The notes under the pieces were generated by a model, which was not told the origin of the DNA, searched no databases, and was given only the letters and a program-made list of their open reading frames with translations. A stretch of 64,000 nucleotides of DNA from NCBI RefSeq assembly GCF_030812875.1, contig NZ_JAUSTN010000004.1, forward strand, positions 124,001 to 188,000. Reading direction: 5' to 3'. Position 1 is the first letter of the stretch. Every line of letters begins with the position of its first letter. The DNA comes from Peptoniphilus_B koenoeneniae. GTDB lineage: Bacteria > Bacillota > Clostridia > Tissierellales > Peptoniphilaceae. Below, one piece after another: positions 42,002-50,565 of this stretch. The position numbers were made by a program, and so were the translations under genes.

Positions 42002-43054
42002 TTATTTATTTTCTAAAAACCAGCCTTTTGTATTATTAGCAATATTTACTAAGAATAACATAACTGGTACTTCAGTAAGAACACCTACAGTGCAAGCTAA
42101 TGCAACTGGTGAACCTATCCCAAATATTGCTATTGCAACAGCTACAGCTAATTCAAAGAAGTTTGAAGCTCCAATCATGCCTGCTGGTGCTGCTATTTCA
42201 AAAGGTAAACCTGCTTTTTTGCTTAAGCCATAGGCTATGGCAAAAATTAGAAATGTTTGAAGGATAAGAGGAATAGCTATCAATAAAATATGAAATGGGT
42301 TTTCTAAAATTACATTTGCTTGTGAAGAAAATATAATTATTAGAGTCAACAGCAGTCCAAGTGTTGTAAGCCCATCAAATTTACTTAAAAATTGTTTTTC
42401 AAAATAATCCTTTCCTCTTTTATCAACTACTATTTTCCTTGTGATGGCACCCCCTAATAATGGAATAGCAACAAATAGAAACACACTAACAAATAATGTG
42501 CTATATGGTACTACAACATTAGATACACCTAATAAAAACTTCACTATAGGAACAAAAGCAAGTAAAATGATTAAATCATTTGTGGCTACTTGAACCACAG
42601 TGTAAGCAGGGTCACCCTTTGTGAGAGTCGACCACACAAAAACCATAGCAGTGCATGGCGCAGCTCCGAGCAAAACAGCCCCTGCTAAATAATCATTGGC
42701 CAAATCATTAGGAATGATATTTTTAAATATAATAAAGAAAAACAAATAAGATATTCCAAACATAGTAAATGGTTTTATTAGCCAATTAACAGCCCATGTT
42801 ACAAATAAGCCCTTTGGATTCTCTCTAACCCTTTTAATACTTTGAAAATCTACTTTCATCATCATTAGATAAATCATAATCCAAATTAATATTGCTATCG
42901 GCACAGATATACCTGCAATTTGCACCTTACCTAAAGCAGATGGGATTATAGGTATATATTTTCCTATAAGTACCCCTACAATCATGCAAAATAATACCCA
43001 TAAAGTTAGATATTTTTGAAATACATTAATCCCTTTATTCTTATTTTTTTCCAT
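42002..43054 (-). CDS. ACR3-family arsenite efflux transporter
   Basis: A 350-aa antiporter with ten membrane segments. The conserved GAAPCTAMVFVWS (Cys134) of ACR3 proteins is present, as are NPKGLFVTWAVNWLIKPF (about 79-96) and a late GASNFFELAVAVAI motif (about 294-307). It exports arsenite using the membrane potential. The ATG at 43054 follows GAGGT; the sequence around this start is tandemly duplicated (43038-43102). Second gene of the operon after arsR. Confidence 0.93.
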   Translation of the reverse strand: MEKNKNKGINVFQKYLTLWVLFCMIVGVLIGKYIPIIPSALGKVQIAGISVPIAILIWIMIYLMMMKVDFQSIKRVRENPKGLFVTWAVNWLIKPFTMFGISYLFFFIIFKNIIPNDLANDYLAGAVLLGAAPCTAMVFVWSTLTKGDPAYTVVQVATNDLIILLAFVPIVKFLLGVSNVVVPYSTLFVSVFLFVAIPLLGGAITRKIVVDKRGKDYFEKQFLSKFDGLTTLGLLLTLIIIFSSQANVILENPFHILLIAIPLILQTFLIFAIAYGLSKKAGLPFEIAAPAGMIGASNFFELAVAVAIAIFGIGSPVALACTVGVLTEVPVMLFLVNIANNTKGWFLENK

Positions 43055-43102
43055 AGTTCTTCTACCTCTATTCTTATTTTTTCCATAGTTCTTCTAACTC
43101 TT
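43038..43102 (-). repeat. Tandem duplication around the ACR3 start codon
   Basis: Two imperfect 31-33-base copies, each containing AGAAGAACT-ATG-GAAAAAA(T)AAGAATA. Only the downstream copy is preceded by GAGGT at good spacing and opens the ACR3 frame; the upstream ATG reads out of frame into it. Confidence 0.75.
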
Positions 43103-43147
43103 TTAGCATAGATACATTCAAATGTTTCTATGTATAGCGAAAAAAAT

Positions 43148-43459
43148 TTACTTATTCCAAATGTGACAAATACATTCCTCTCCGCTATCAAATATTTCCT
43201 TTAAGTCGGATTGCATCTCCTTCAGAATCTTCTTATTGGCAATGTAATATATGTTTTTTCCTTCTCTTCTGCTGATAACTAGATTTGCATCCTCTAATCT
43301 TTTCATATCATTAGACAGTGTTGGTTGTGTTATATCGAATTTCTCTAATATCTCACAAGCACAAAGTTCATTGCAAGATAACATATCTATAATTTCTAAT
43401 CGTTTTGGATCACTTAAAACTTTTAATTTTTTTGATGTCTCTATATATTTATTCTTCAT
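43148..43459 (-). CDS. arsR: ArsR-family metalloregulator
   Basis: A 103-aa winged-helix repressor. The metal-sensing motif ELCACEIL (31-38; C33, C35) sits in the alpha-3 helix as in classical ArsR. The recognition helix (TQPTLSNDMKRLEDANLV) and the beta wing (SRREGKNIYY) follow, and the C-terminus carries ECICH. The ATG at 43459 has AAGGAGG 7 bases upstream and is preferred to the longer frame reaching 43516, which runs through the promoter. Arsenite binding should release it from the operator at 43488-43516. Confidence 0.93.
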   Translation of the reverse strand: MKNKYIETSKKLKVLSDPKRLEIIDMLSCNELCACEILEKFDITQPTLSNDMKRLEDANLVISRREGKNIYYIANKKILKEMQSDLKEIFDSGEECICHIWNK

Positions 43460-43487
43460 GTAAACCTCCTTGGTCTTTTCATATAAA

Positions 43488-43516
43488 ATTATACAAATCA
43501 TATAGAAAGTTGTCAA
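43488..43516 (-). promoter_or_regulatory. Sigma-A promoter of the ars operon
   Basis: Minus strand: TTGACA (43516-43511), a 17-base spacer, TATAAT (43493-43488); a consensus promoter. TCATATA-type direct repeats flanking the -10 (43479-43503) are candidates for the ArsR operator. Confidence 0.85.
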
Positions 43517-44224
43517 TGTGTTTTTCCTTTATCTCTTAAAATAATTTTTATTGTTTCCTTTTCACCATCTCAACTTATTTATATCTATAAAAATGTATTA
43601 TCGCTGTGCATTATCCCTAACTTTATTTTGTAAACTATATTCTCTACTCTTTCTAAGATTATCATCATAAAGATTTCTCCTAGCTGATTTTCCTTCTTGA
43701 ATTTTTTTAATACCTTCTTCCTCTCGATATTTGCTCCACACTTGTCATTTGCAAGCTAATAATTTTCTTTTTCAAGTTCTTTGACAATGCTTATGATGCT
43801 TTTACCATCTAAGTACCAATTAAATATTTTTCTAATGCAATAGTAATATGAGTATATATAAGCTTCCAATTGAAATATTAAGATGCAAGTCTATTTAAAG
43901 CAGATATTTGTGCAGTTAAACTGTTTAACTGTTTTTTATCTATCAAGATCTGTCGATCTTAATCCTACATAGATTCCTACTCATTAGATTTGAAATTATT
44001 CTATAGATTATTTCAGATTTATTTTGTATTCATATAAAATTCCTTATCTCAATTTAATTATAATATGATTTTCATAATATCCTGATAATTAGTCTGATCC
44101 ATTCTGTTCATTCCACCTAAAATATTCACAGTGTCTACAGACTCTGTTATAATCTACGCTCAAACTGTTCCAACAAGGTATCTTTTAAATGGAAAAATGG
44201 TCTTTAAGATTTCTTCTAAAGATA
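43517..44224 (-). other. Interval with mobile-element debris
   Basis: About 700 bases upstream of the ars promoter with no intact gene. The minus strand carries broken coding stretches: about 43770-43870 reads LEKYFNWYLDGKSIISIVKE, like the helical part of a large serine recombinase. About 43610-43750 reads VWSKYREEEGIKKIQEGKSA and continues in the same frame to a stop (43607). I cannot assign the second piece. The rest (43870-44190) shows nothing. Confidence 0.45.
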
Positions 44225-44715
44225 CTAAAAGCCTGTTAATTTGATTTTACTTAATTTTATTTTCTTGACAACAATGCTATGCTCTCCACATGCATTGTCT
44301 TTTGCTTGGAAACATATTTCTTTATCCTCGTCATTCTTGTAGGAGCACAATTTATTAATGTCATTGTCTTTGGCATTTTTTCTTTTATCTTTGAAATTAT
44401 TAGAATTTTGACTATCTTTAACTCCTGTTTTGAAGTAGAATGTCAGGTCATATGGATGGACTGTTCCGTCTTTGTCAATTCTACCCACCACGACTTTATC
44501 AACTATGCTTTCAAATACTGTTCTATTAAATTCCTCTATAATTTCTCTGTTTTCTATCACCTTTTTAAATCTTTGACTAAAGATTCATCATTTATTTCTT
44601 CTTCAACAATTTTTAAAAAGTCATCTATTATTGTTGAATCTGCATGGCATAATTGCCTATAGATTTCAACAAATGCTTTTTCTATTGCCGCTTCTTGTAT
44701 TCCCTCCTTTCTTTT
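44225..44715 (-). pseudogene. C-terminal fragment of a serine recombinase
   Basis: The frame 44225-44560 encodes 111 residues with EEFNRTVFESIVDKVVVGRI, then DKDGTVHPYDLTFYFKTG, the usual end of large serine recombinases/resolvases. Just upstream and separated by stops, 44575-44700 encodes AIEKAFVEIYRQLCHADS and a helical stretch that belongs to the same protein. The catalytic N-terminal half is absent. Its last 60 bases are the right-hand direct repeat. Confidence 0.7.
44230..44289. repeat. 60-bp perfect direct repeat, right copy
   Basis: Identical to 39291-39350; encodes the end of the recombinase fragment. Confidence 0.9.
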
Positions 44716-44718
44716 GTT

Positions 44719-45225
44719 TTATAATCCAAGTAGAATCACTAGCCACGCTTCTACTATGGATACGATTGGAATTAGTAAAAATGGCATCAAGATAAAATGT
44801 TCCTTAATGGCCAAATGTTTCATCCAATTTCCAAATTCGTAGTCCTCATGTCCTTCTGTGCCTGGTATGACTATCTTGTCCTTGTACTTTCCTTGGAACA
44901 AAAGTAGGTCCAATAGAAGGAAATCTCCAAAATTTAATATTATCCACTGAATATAGCTCATCCAGAAAAGATCTCTAAGTCCTCTTATTCCCGTATGTAA
45001 AAGAGAGGTCACTCCATATATAAATACGATTCCTGAAATTATAATCGTAAGTATTAAATTTATTCTTTTCTCTTCTTTTGTCATCTTTTCTGGAGCCGAA
45101 TTTTGTATTTCTTTTGGATAGGAATCGAAGAAAAATCTCGGGTTAATCAGTACAAAAGCTGCCACTGCACCGTTAAAGATTGCAGCCATTGCAATTCCAT
45201 CTAATATTGCTCTTGTTATATCCAT
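44719..45225 (-). CDS. Hypothetical membrane protein
   Basis: A 168-aa protein with about four hydrophobic segments (near 8-30, 57-77, 88-108, 143-165) separated by a charged loop with YKDKIVIPGTEGHEDYEFGN. AAGGAGAAT precedes the ATG at 45225. It begins 10 bases after the stop of the alpha/beta hydrolase, so the two form an operon. No family recognised; the pair resembles regulator-less accessory gene pairs. Confidence 0.65.
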   Translation of the reverse strand: MDITRAILDGIAMAAIFNGAVAAFVLINPRFFFDSYPKEIQNSAPEKMTKEEKRINLILTIIISGIVFIYGVTSLLHTGIRGLRDLFWMSYIQWIILNFGDFLLLDLLLFQGKYKDKIVIPGTEGHEDYEFGNWMKHLAIKEHFILMPFLLIPIVSIVEAWLVILLGL

Positions 45226-45235
45226 AATATTCTCC

Positions 45236-45982
45236 TTATTTATTTTCCAAAAATAACTTTAATTTCTCAGCATATTCTTTGGGATGTTCGTGGAGAAATT
45301 GTCCGTGGCCCATTCCTTCAAATACTTCTGTTTCCATTTGTGGAAGATACTCTCTTAATATTTTTTCACTTTTCGAAGGGATTGGCTCTTCGCTCCCCCT
45401 CCAAAATAGTACTGGATTTGAAAACTTAGTTAAATTTTTTGGAGGCTTATAATGATAGATAAACTTGCAGGCATTTTTAATAGTGGTTTTTGAAATTTGC
45501 GGATAGGCCATTTCTATTACGCTTAGATTATCCTTGCCCATAATCTTATCTAATAAAAATTTAGGTATTGGCTTTTTGTTTTTGATCCTACTTGTACCAA
45601 TGATAAAAGCACAGGTAAAAGGTCTTGCCATCAAGCCCAACTCGGCAGTAATCGCCCCATCTAAGAGGACTCTCGATGTAGAAATGTTTCCTCTTCCAAT
45701 TAATTCAACAGCTATAGTTGCTCCCATAGAAAAACCGCATATGCCATAGACACTCCCGCCCATTTCATTTAATATGTAACTTTCTATGGAATCTATGGTT
45801 TCCTCCATTGAAGTTAAATCTTTTGGGTTAGTACCATAATGTCCGTCCAATTGGCAGAAAATTACAAAATAATCTTGCAAATAAGGCAGAAGGGGTTTGA
45901 AACATTGGTCTGCAGTAGAGGCAAGTCCATGAATAAATAATATTGACTTCTTATTTCTATTTCCGTAGCTAATAAATTTCAT
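45236..45982 (-). CDS. Alpha/beta hydrolase
   Basis: A 248-aa alpha/beta-hydrolase: IHGLASTAD oxyanion region (about 17-25), nucleophile GFSMG (about 103-107), a likely acid after PVLFWRGSEEPIP (about 190-202) and GHGQFLHEHP with the catalytic histidine (about 224-233). Lacks a signal peptide. First gene of a two-gene operon with the membrane protein at 44719. A different branch of the superfamily from the hydrolases at 16873 and 20098. Substrate unknown. Confidence 0.85.
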   Translation of the reverse strand: MKFISYGNRNKKSILFIHGLASTADQCFKPLLPYLQDYFVIFCQLDGHYGTNPKDLTSMEETIDSIESYILNEMGGSVYGICGFSMGATIAVELIGRGNISTSRVLLDGAITAELGLMARPFTCAFIIGTSRIKNKKPIPKFLLDKIMGKDNLSVIEMAYPQISKTTIKNACKFIYHYKPPKNLTKFSNPVLFWRGSEEPIPSKSEKILREYLPQMETEVFEGMGHGQFLHEHPKEYAEKLKLFLENK

Positions 45983-46056
45983 TTAATTCCCCATTATTTA
46001 ATTTTTTTCGAAAGCAAGTAAAAATATCCTCTCTAATAAAAAATTTATCTATTACT

Positions 46057-46218
46057 CTTTATCTCCCACAATGAAGTAATCACAGTAATCTCCTCCCTTG
46101 GCCTAGGATAAAAGCTGCAAGACTTGCAAATATTAATTTCTTTAGCAAGCTTTCAGGAACCCAGTTTTTGTAGTCAGCTTTTATTTTCTTGTCATCAATA
46201 AAATTTTCTTGTTTCATA
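46057..46218 (-). pseudogene. Relic of ATC-hydrolase C-terminus joined to methyltransferase N-terminus
   Basis: 46057-46100 resembles the last codons of the ATC-hydrolase gene (21100-21140), and 46107-46218 repeats the first ~37 codons of the anchored methyltransferase (start MKQENFIDDKKIKADY, as at 22605). Everything between is deleted, so neither gene can work. Confidence 0.85.
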
Positions 46219-46246
46219 AATTTTCTCCTGTAAATAATTCATTTTA

Positions 46247-46703
46247 TTAATTCATATTAGTACATTGCATTAATAAGGTTAGGTAGTAAATAAAATATAT
46301 TAAGTTAAACCAGCCTCCGCGAATGATCATATGTAGTCCCTTTGGCAATCTCTCAGCAAGAGGAGTGAGAATCAAAAGAAATATAGGTGTAAAATGTGAT
46401 AAGCTCCACCAAGTATGATTCCAAAAGTTTTTATTAAAAATACAAACCATCCAAGATTTAAATACTTTTACTGTATGGCTAAAACAATATGGAAAAATCC
46501 AATACAATATATAAAGGCAGATATTGGCCCTAAAAGACCACCAAGGTATAATCTTTTTGTGCTAACATTTTTCATTATTCCAATATTATATTTATAGTGT
46601 CCTTGCCATCATAATCCTTTGGATCATAATATAGGGTCATGTCTCCCAAAAACATCAAAAATGAACCAAAAAGACCTATTAAGATACATTTGTATAAAGT
46701 CAC
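46247..46703 (-). pseudogene. Internally deleted copy of the DUF6796-like membrane protein
   Basis: Aligns with 22635-23270 from the GTG (46703) to the stop, but about 190 bases are missing at around 46394 and there are frameshifting differences (for instance at 46585). The shared upstream region with TGATATTAGTTCTCGC (46729-46744) is also preserved as at 23296-23311. Confidence 0.85.
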
Positions 46704-46804
46704 AATTAAACACCTTCTTTCCATTAGATGATATTAGTTCTCGCTTTAATTATAACATGTAGCACTGATTCCTTTCAATTATATGATTTGCTGCGTTAAA
46801 CTAA

Positions 46805-46835
46805 GAAAAAAGTTAAAGGCAGTCCGAAGACTGCC
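46805..46835 (-). terminator. UUCG-loop terminator
   Basis: Minus strand GGCAGTC-TTCG-GACTGCC then TTTAACTTTTTTC. Nearly identical to the terminator at 51643-51672. Confidence 0.85.
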
Positions 46836-46937
46836 GTATTTTTATCATATTGGAATAATCCATACCACTTGTAGGTTCGTCGAAATAGACAAATGGAGAA
46901 TCCTTGCATATAACAGATGCTATTGCAAGTCTTTGCT
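46823..46937 (-). pseudogene. Relic of an ECF-type ABC ATPase
   Basis: Minus-strand codons read LGGQKQRLAIASVICKDSPF, then VYFDEPTSGMDYSNMIKI: the ABC signature and Walker B of an energy-coupling-factor ATPase. It is like the one fused in the 62472-64000 gene. It has no start and no Walker A, and lies just downstream of the ABC pair, in the place where an ECF module stands in the second cluster. Confidence 0.8.
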
Positions 46938-46946
46938 TCTGTCCTC

Positions 46947-48668
46947 CTAATAAATAAACTCTTCTGCCATTTTTGTCTTTTCTATTAAATTCCTATAAAC
47001 TTTTGATTTTTGTAAAAGCTCTCCATGTTTGCCTTGGCTTTCTACTTTTCCGTTTTCAAGAACTACTATCTTGTCTGCATTTTCTATGGATTTCATCCTA
47101 TGTGAAATGATTACAACAGTTTTATCTTTAATTAAATTATTTAAAGACTCTTGAATTTTTTTCTCGTTGTCAACATCAAGGCTTGCTGCTATCTCATCTA
47201 AAATCAATATCGGTGCATCTTTTAAGAAGGCTCTGGCTATTGATAACCTTTGTCTTTCCCCGCCTGATAACTCTGCACCATTTTCACCAATAAGTGTATC
47301 GAAACCCTTATCCATTCTTTCTATAAAATCTGTGCAGTTTGCAAGTTTTGCTGCTCTTTTAACTTCTTCGTCACTTGCATCTTGCTTTCCGATTCTAATA
47401 TTTTCCATAACGCTTTGATTAAAGAGAACCACATCTTGGAAAACTATTGAGACCTTGTCAAAAAGTGATTCTGTTGATATTTCTTTTATATCTTTGCCAT
47501 CGATTAAGATTTGTCCCTCATCATAATCATAAAGTCTTGATATAAGTTTCAAGATAGTTGTTTTGCCGCAGCCACTTGCTCCAACTAAAGCAGTGACCTC
47601 TCCCTGCTTAGCTTTAAAGTTTACGCCATTTAAAACTTTTGTGTCTTTATTGTAGGCAAATTCAACGTCTTTTAGATCAATATCAAATTTTTTCAAATTA
47701 TAGTCCTCGCCTTCTTGTAAATCTTGATTTTGAATTTCTTTTAGTCTTTCAATTTTAGGCGATAAATAAAATATCTCCATCATTCCCTCTTTAGATGCAT
47801 CAAGAGCGTCTTTTATCTTCATAGCCGCTAGTAAATATCCTACAAGGTAGAGGGCGCTTATCTCTTTATTAATAATTAGATTTACGCCAACAAATATCAC
47901 AACAGCAAGGGAAATAAAGCTAAAAATTGATGAAAGTGACATAATTAAAATAAGTCCTATCTCTGTCTTTAAGTGCACTTTTTCACTTTTATCCATTTTT
48001 TCATACAGCTTTTCTTTCATTTCTTCTGATAAGCCATAGGCTTTGATCTCCATTTGCATCTCGATATTTTCTTGAAAGCTTTCTGAGTTTTCTCTTAAGA
48101 CGTCATAATATCTTTTTTGTCCCTTAACCTGATGTTTTTTAGATAGTGGTATAAATATAAAGCTTAATATAGTTGGAATAATTACAGCTAAACCCATCTT
48201 CACATTGCTCACTATCATCATGATAGATATTAGTGGGAAGAAGAGTGCCATACCGCCCACTTTTGGTATTGCGTGGCTCATTGCATGCTCTATTCCTTCA
48301 ATGTCAGCCATGATTGTTTGGGCTAGGTCTGAAATATCATGTTTAGAAAAGTATGATAGAGGTAGTTTTGATAAATTCTCCGCTGTTCTTATTCTTAAGT
48401 CTGCACTTTCTTGATAGGTTGTGCTATATAATTTATCGTATTCGACTGAAAGCAAAATATACATTGCTATCAAGGTCAAGGCTGAGAATACTATATAAAA
48501 TCCCTTGCTTCTACCAATATTTTCCAAAACTTCCTGAGCAAAAATCATTAGTAATATGGCAGGAAGCATGTTTATACAATAAACGAAAAATGAAGCCAGT
48601 GTTGCTTTACTTAGATTTCCTGCTCCTTTATCTGTAAGAGCAAATCTTTTTTTATAAAACTCCTTCAT
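46947..48668 (-). CDS. ABC transporter half-molecule (TMD-NBD), second of heterodimer pair
   Basis: A 573-aa type IV ABC protein: six membrane helices (about 15-300), then an ATPase with Walker A GASGCGKTT (about 363-371), Q-loop, signature LSGGERQRLSIARAF, Walker B ILILDEIAASLD and H-loop SHRM. The ATG at 48668 is chosen because GGAGGG lies 6 bases upstream; it overlaps the end of the partner gene by 17 bases. The pair resembles YbtPQ/IrtAB-type exporters-turned-importers encoded with AraC regulators. A Fur-like site in the shared promoter suggests iron-responsive expression. Direction and substrate are not proven. Confidence 0.9.
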   Translation of the reverse strand: MKEFYKKRFALTDKGAGNLSKATLASFFVYCINMLPAILLMIFAQEVLENIGRSKGFYIVFSALTLIAMYILLSVEYDKLYSTTYQESADLRIRTAENLSKLPLSYFSKHDISDLAQTIMADIEGIEHAMSHAIPKVGGMALFFPLISIMMIVSNVKMGLAVIIPTILSFIFIPLSKKHQVKGQKRYYDVLRENSESFQENIEMQMEIKAYGLSEEMKEKLYEKMDKSEKVHLKTEIGLILIMSLSSIFSFISLAVVIFVGVNLIINKEISALYLVGYLLAAMKIKDALDASKEGMMEIFYLSPKIERLKEIQNQDLQEGEDYNLKKFDIDLKDVEFAYNKDTKVLNGVNFKAKQGEVTALVGASGCGKTTILKLISRLYDYDEGQILIDGKDIKEISTESLFDKVSIVFQDVVLFNQSVMENIRIGKQDASDEEVKRAAKLANCTDFIERMDKGFDTLIGENGAELSGGERQRLSIARAFLKDAPILILDEIAASLDVDNEKKIQESLNNLIKDKTVVIISHRMKSIENADKIVVLENGKVESQGKHGELLQKSKVYRNLIEKTKMAEEFIY

Positions 48669-50406
48669 TTGAAACCCTCCATTCATTCGCACTGTTAAAG
48701 AGTTCTTGCAATCTCTTATACTTTGTATCACTTGACATTAATTCTTTGTCAGAGCCTCTTTCTATAATTTTTCCACTATCCATTACAATAACTTCATCAA
48801 GGTCTTTAATTGTAGATAGCCTGTGTGCAATCATGATAACTGTTTTATCCTTCATCAGATTTTTAAAAGCTTTTTGTAGTTCATACTCGTTATCTGGGTC
48901 AATAGATGCTGAAGCTTCATCCATAATAATAATTTTAGAATCCTTTAAAATTGCTCTAGCAATTGCAATCCTTTGTTTTTCTCCACCGGATAAATAAACT
49001 CCTTTTGAACCTATGATAGTATTTTCTCTTTCTGGGAATTTGTCTAATATCAAATCGCATCCTGCTAATTTTAAAGCTCTCATAACATCATCTTTTGTCG
49101 CTTCTTTATTAGCTAAAGCAACATTATCATAAATGCTCTTCTTAAATAATTTTGAATCTTGAAAAACAAAAGAGATAGCTTTAATTAAGGCTTGGTCAGA
49201 ATATTCACTTATTGGTATTCCGCCTATCTTTATGCTTCCTTCGTTAACATTGTAAAAACCTGATATAAGTTTTGCTACTGTTGATTTACCTGATCCAGAT
49301 GAACCGACAAGTGCATAGGACTTTCCCTCTTCTAATTTAAAAGATAAATTTTCAATGACAGCTTTATCGTTATAAGCAAAGCTAACATTCTCAAATTCTA
49401 TATTATAGTTTTTAAAATTATTGACATTGCCATGCACTAATTTGTCTTTTTGCATATCTTCGTATAGTGCCTCTAAAGTATCTACTGCATAATTGCCTTG
49501 AGAAATATACATGGAGTACCACATCATTCTCATAAATGAAACAAAGAGAACGCCTGATAAAAATAAAGTCATGATAAGCTCTAGTAAAATTATCTTGGCA
49601 CTGCCTAAGCTACCCATAAAATAAACTATAGGAATAATTAAAATTGCAATTAAGCCAAAAAATAACCATTGATACAAAACATAAGGTTTTTTACAAGATA
49701 GGGAATAATCATAAGCATACTTTGAATAATCTTTTATCGCCTTGTAAAAGCTTTTAAATGACTCGACATTTGCTCTAAATATTTTTACAACTTGCATTCC
49801 TCTTACGTATTCAACAGTTTCAGCACTTAGTTTAGATAAGGCTTCTTGGTATATCTTCATAAATTCTTGCTCGCCCATCATTGCACCTAAAATTAAGCCA
49901 CCGATTATGGTAAGAGCAAGCAAAGTTATGCCAACTCTTATACTTACTATAAAGCCGAGTGCTAGTACAAGTACGGGTGTAACTATTGCCTGAGAGCTAT
50001 CGGGAATCATGTGAGCTACAACCTGATGAGTTTGCGCGGCGTTGTCATCTATGATCTTTCTTATTTGACCAGATGGATTTAAGTCAAAGAACCTAAAACT
50101 TGCTTTTTCTAAGCCGTCTATCCCCCTTTTTCTTAAATTTGTTTCAAGCCTAAAACCTAGTATGTGAGAACATGTTCCTGAAACAGAATAAAATATTGCT
50201 CCACTTGTTAGTGTGATGACAGATTTTAATGCTAAGCTCTCTGCACCAGATAAATCTGAATTAATTATTAAATTATCCAGAAATTTGTAGATTAAATAAA
50301 ATCCATATACCGTAAGTACAGCAGATATAGCAGAAAAAAATATAGCTAAAAAGCCGAGATATTTTTTATCTTCCACATAAGCAAACAGTTTTTTATAAAT
50401 CTTCAT
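48652..50406 (-). CDS. ABC transporter half-molecule (TMD-NBD), first of heterodimer pair
   Basis: A 584-aa ABC half-transporter: membrane domain (about 1-310), Walker A GSSGSGKST (about 360-368), signature LSGGEKQRIAIARAI, Walker B IIIMDEASASID and H-loop AHRLST. The ATG at 50406 is chosen (AAGGAG 8 bases upstream); the frame runs 15 codons further. Together with 46947-48668 it would form a heterodimer with two complete sites. Transcribed divergently from the AraC gene across a 159-base region. Confidence 0.9.
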   Translation of the reverse strand: MKIYKKLFAYVEDKKYLGFLAIFFSAISAVLTVYGFYLIYKFLDNLIINSDLSGAESLALKSVITLTSGAIFYSVSGTCSHILGFRLETNLRKRGIDGLEKASFRFFDLNPSGQIRKIIDDNAAQTHQVVAHMIPDSSQAIVTPVLVLALGFIVSIRVGITLLALTIIGGLILGAMMGEQEFMKIYQEALSKLSAETVEYVRGMQVVKIFRANVESFKSFYKAIKDYSKYAYDYSLSCKKPYVLYQWLFFGLIAILIIPIVYFMGSLGSAKIILLELIMTLFLSGVLFVSFMRMMWYSMYISQGNYAVDTLEALYEDMQKDKLVHGNVNNFKNYNIEFENVSFAYNDKAVIENLSFKLEEGKSYALVGSSGSGKSTVAKLISGFYNVNEGSIKIGGIPISEYSDQALIKAISFVFQDSKLFKKSIYDNVALANKEATKDDVMRALKLAGCDLILDKFPERENTIIGSKGVYLSGGEKQRIAIARAILKDSKIIIMDEASASIDPDNEYELQKAFKNLMKDKTVIMIAHRLSTIKDLDEVIVMDSGKIIERGSDKELMSSDTKYKRLQELFNSANEWRVSNEGVL

Positions 50407-50453
50407 AATAATATCTCCTTTCTTTGTTATTCCTATTAGATTAATTTTCATTT

Positions 50454-50472
50454 AATGATATTTGTTATCATT
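50454..50472. promoter_or_regulatory. Fur-like palindrome between the ABC operon and araC
   Basis: AATGATA-TTTGT-TATCATT is a perfect 7-5-7 inverted repeat; its core TGATATTTGTTATCA matches about 12 of 14 positions of a 7-1-7 Fur box. It overlaps the -35 of the AraC promoter. Confidence 0.6.
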
Positions 50473-50499
50473 GCTTTTACAGTATACATCTGCTATAAT
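50471..50499 (+). promoter_or_regulatory. Promoter of the AraC-family regulator
   Basis: TTGCTT (50471-50476), 17-base spacer, TATAAT (50494-50499), 67 bases before the ATG. Confidence 0.65.
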
Positions 50500-50565
50500 C
50501 AGTAATGCAATAACTTGTTAAATATAAGGCTAATTGGAATATTGTCTAAAAGGGATAGGTACATT

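Noticed and set aside
43006..43191. 61-codon frame between arsR and the ACR3 gene
   Set aside because: It arises from the tandem duplication of the ACR3 start region and overlaps both genes; no good ribosome site or recognisable product.
44147..44183. Similarity of TCTACGCT(T/C)AAACT to sequence at 31801
   Set aside because: Shared stretch is only about 15-20 bases in AT-rich intergenic DNA, too short to interpret.
46247..46507. 86-codon frame as an independent membrane-protein gene
   Set aside because: It is a piece of the deleted copy of the 22635-23270 gene.
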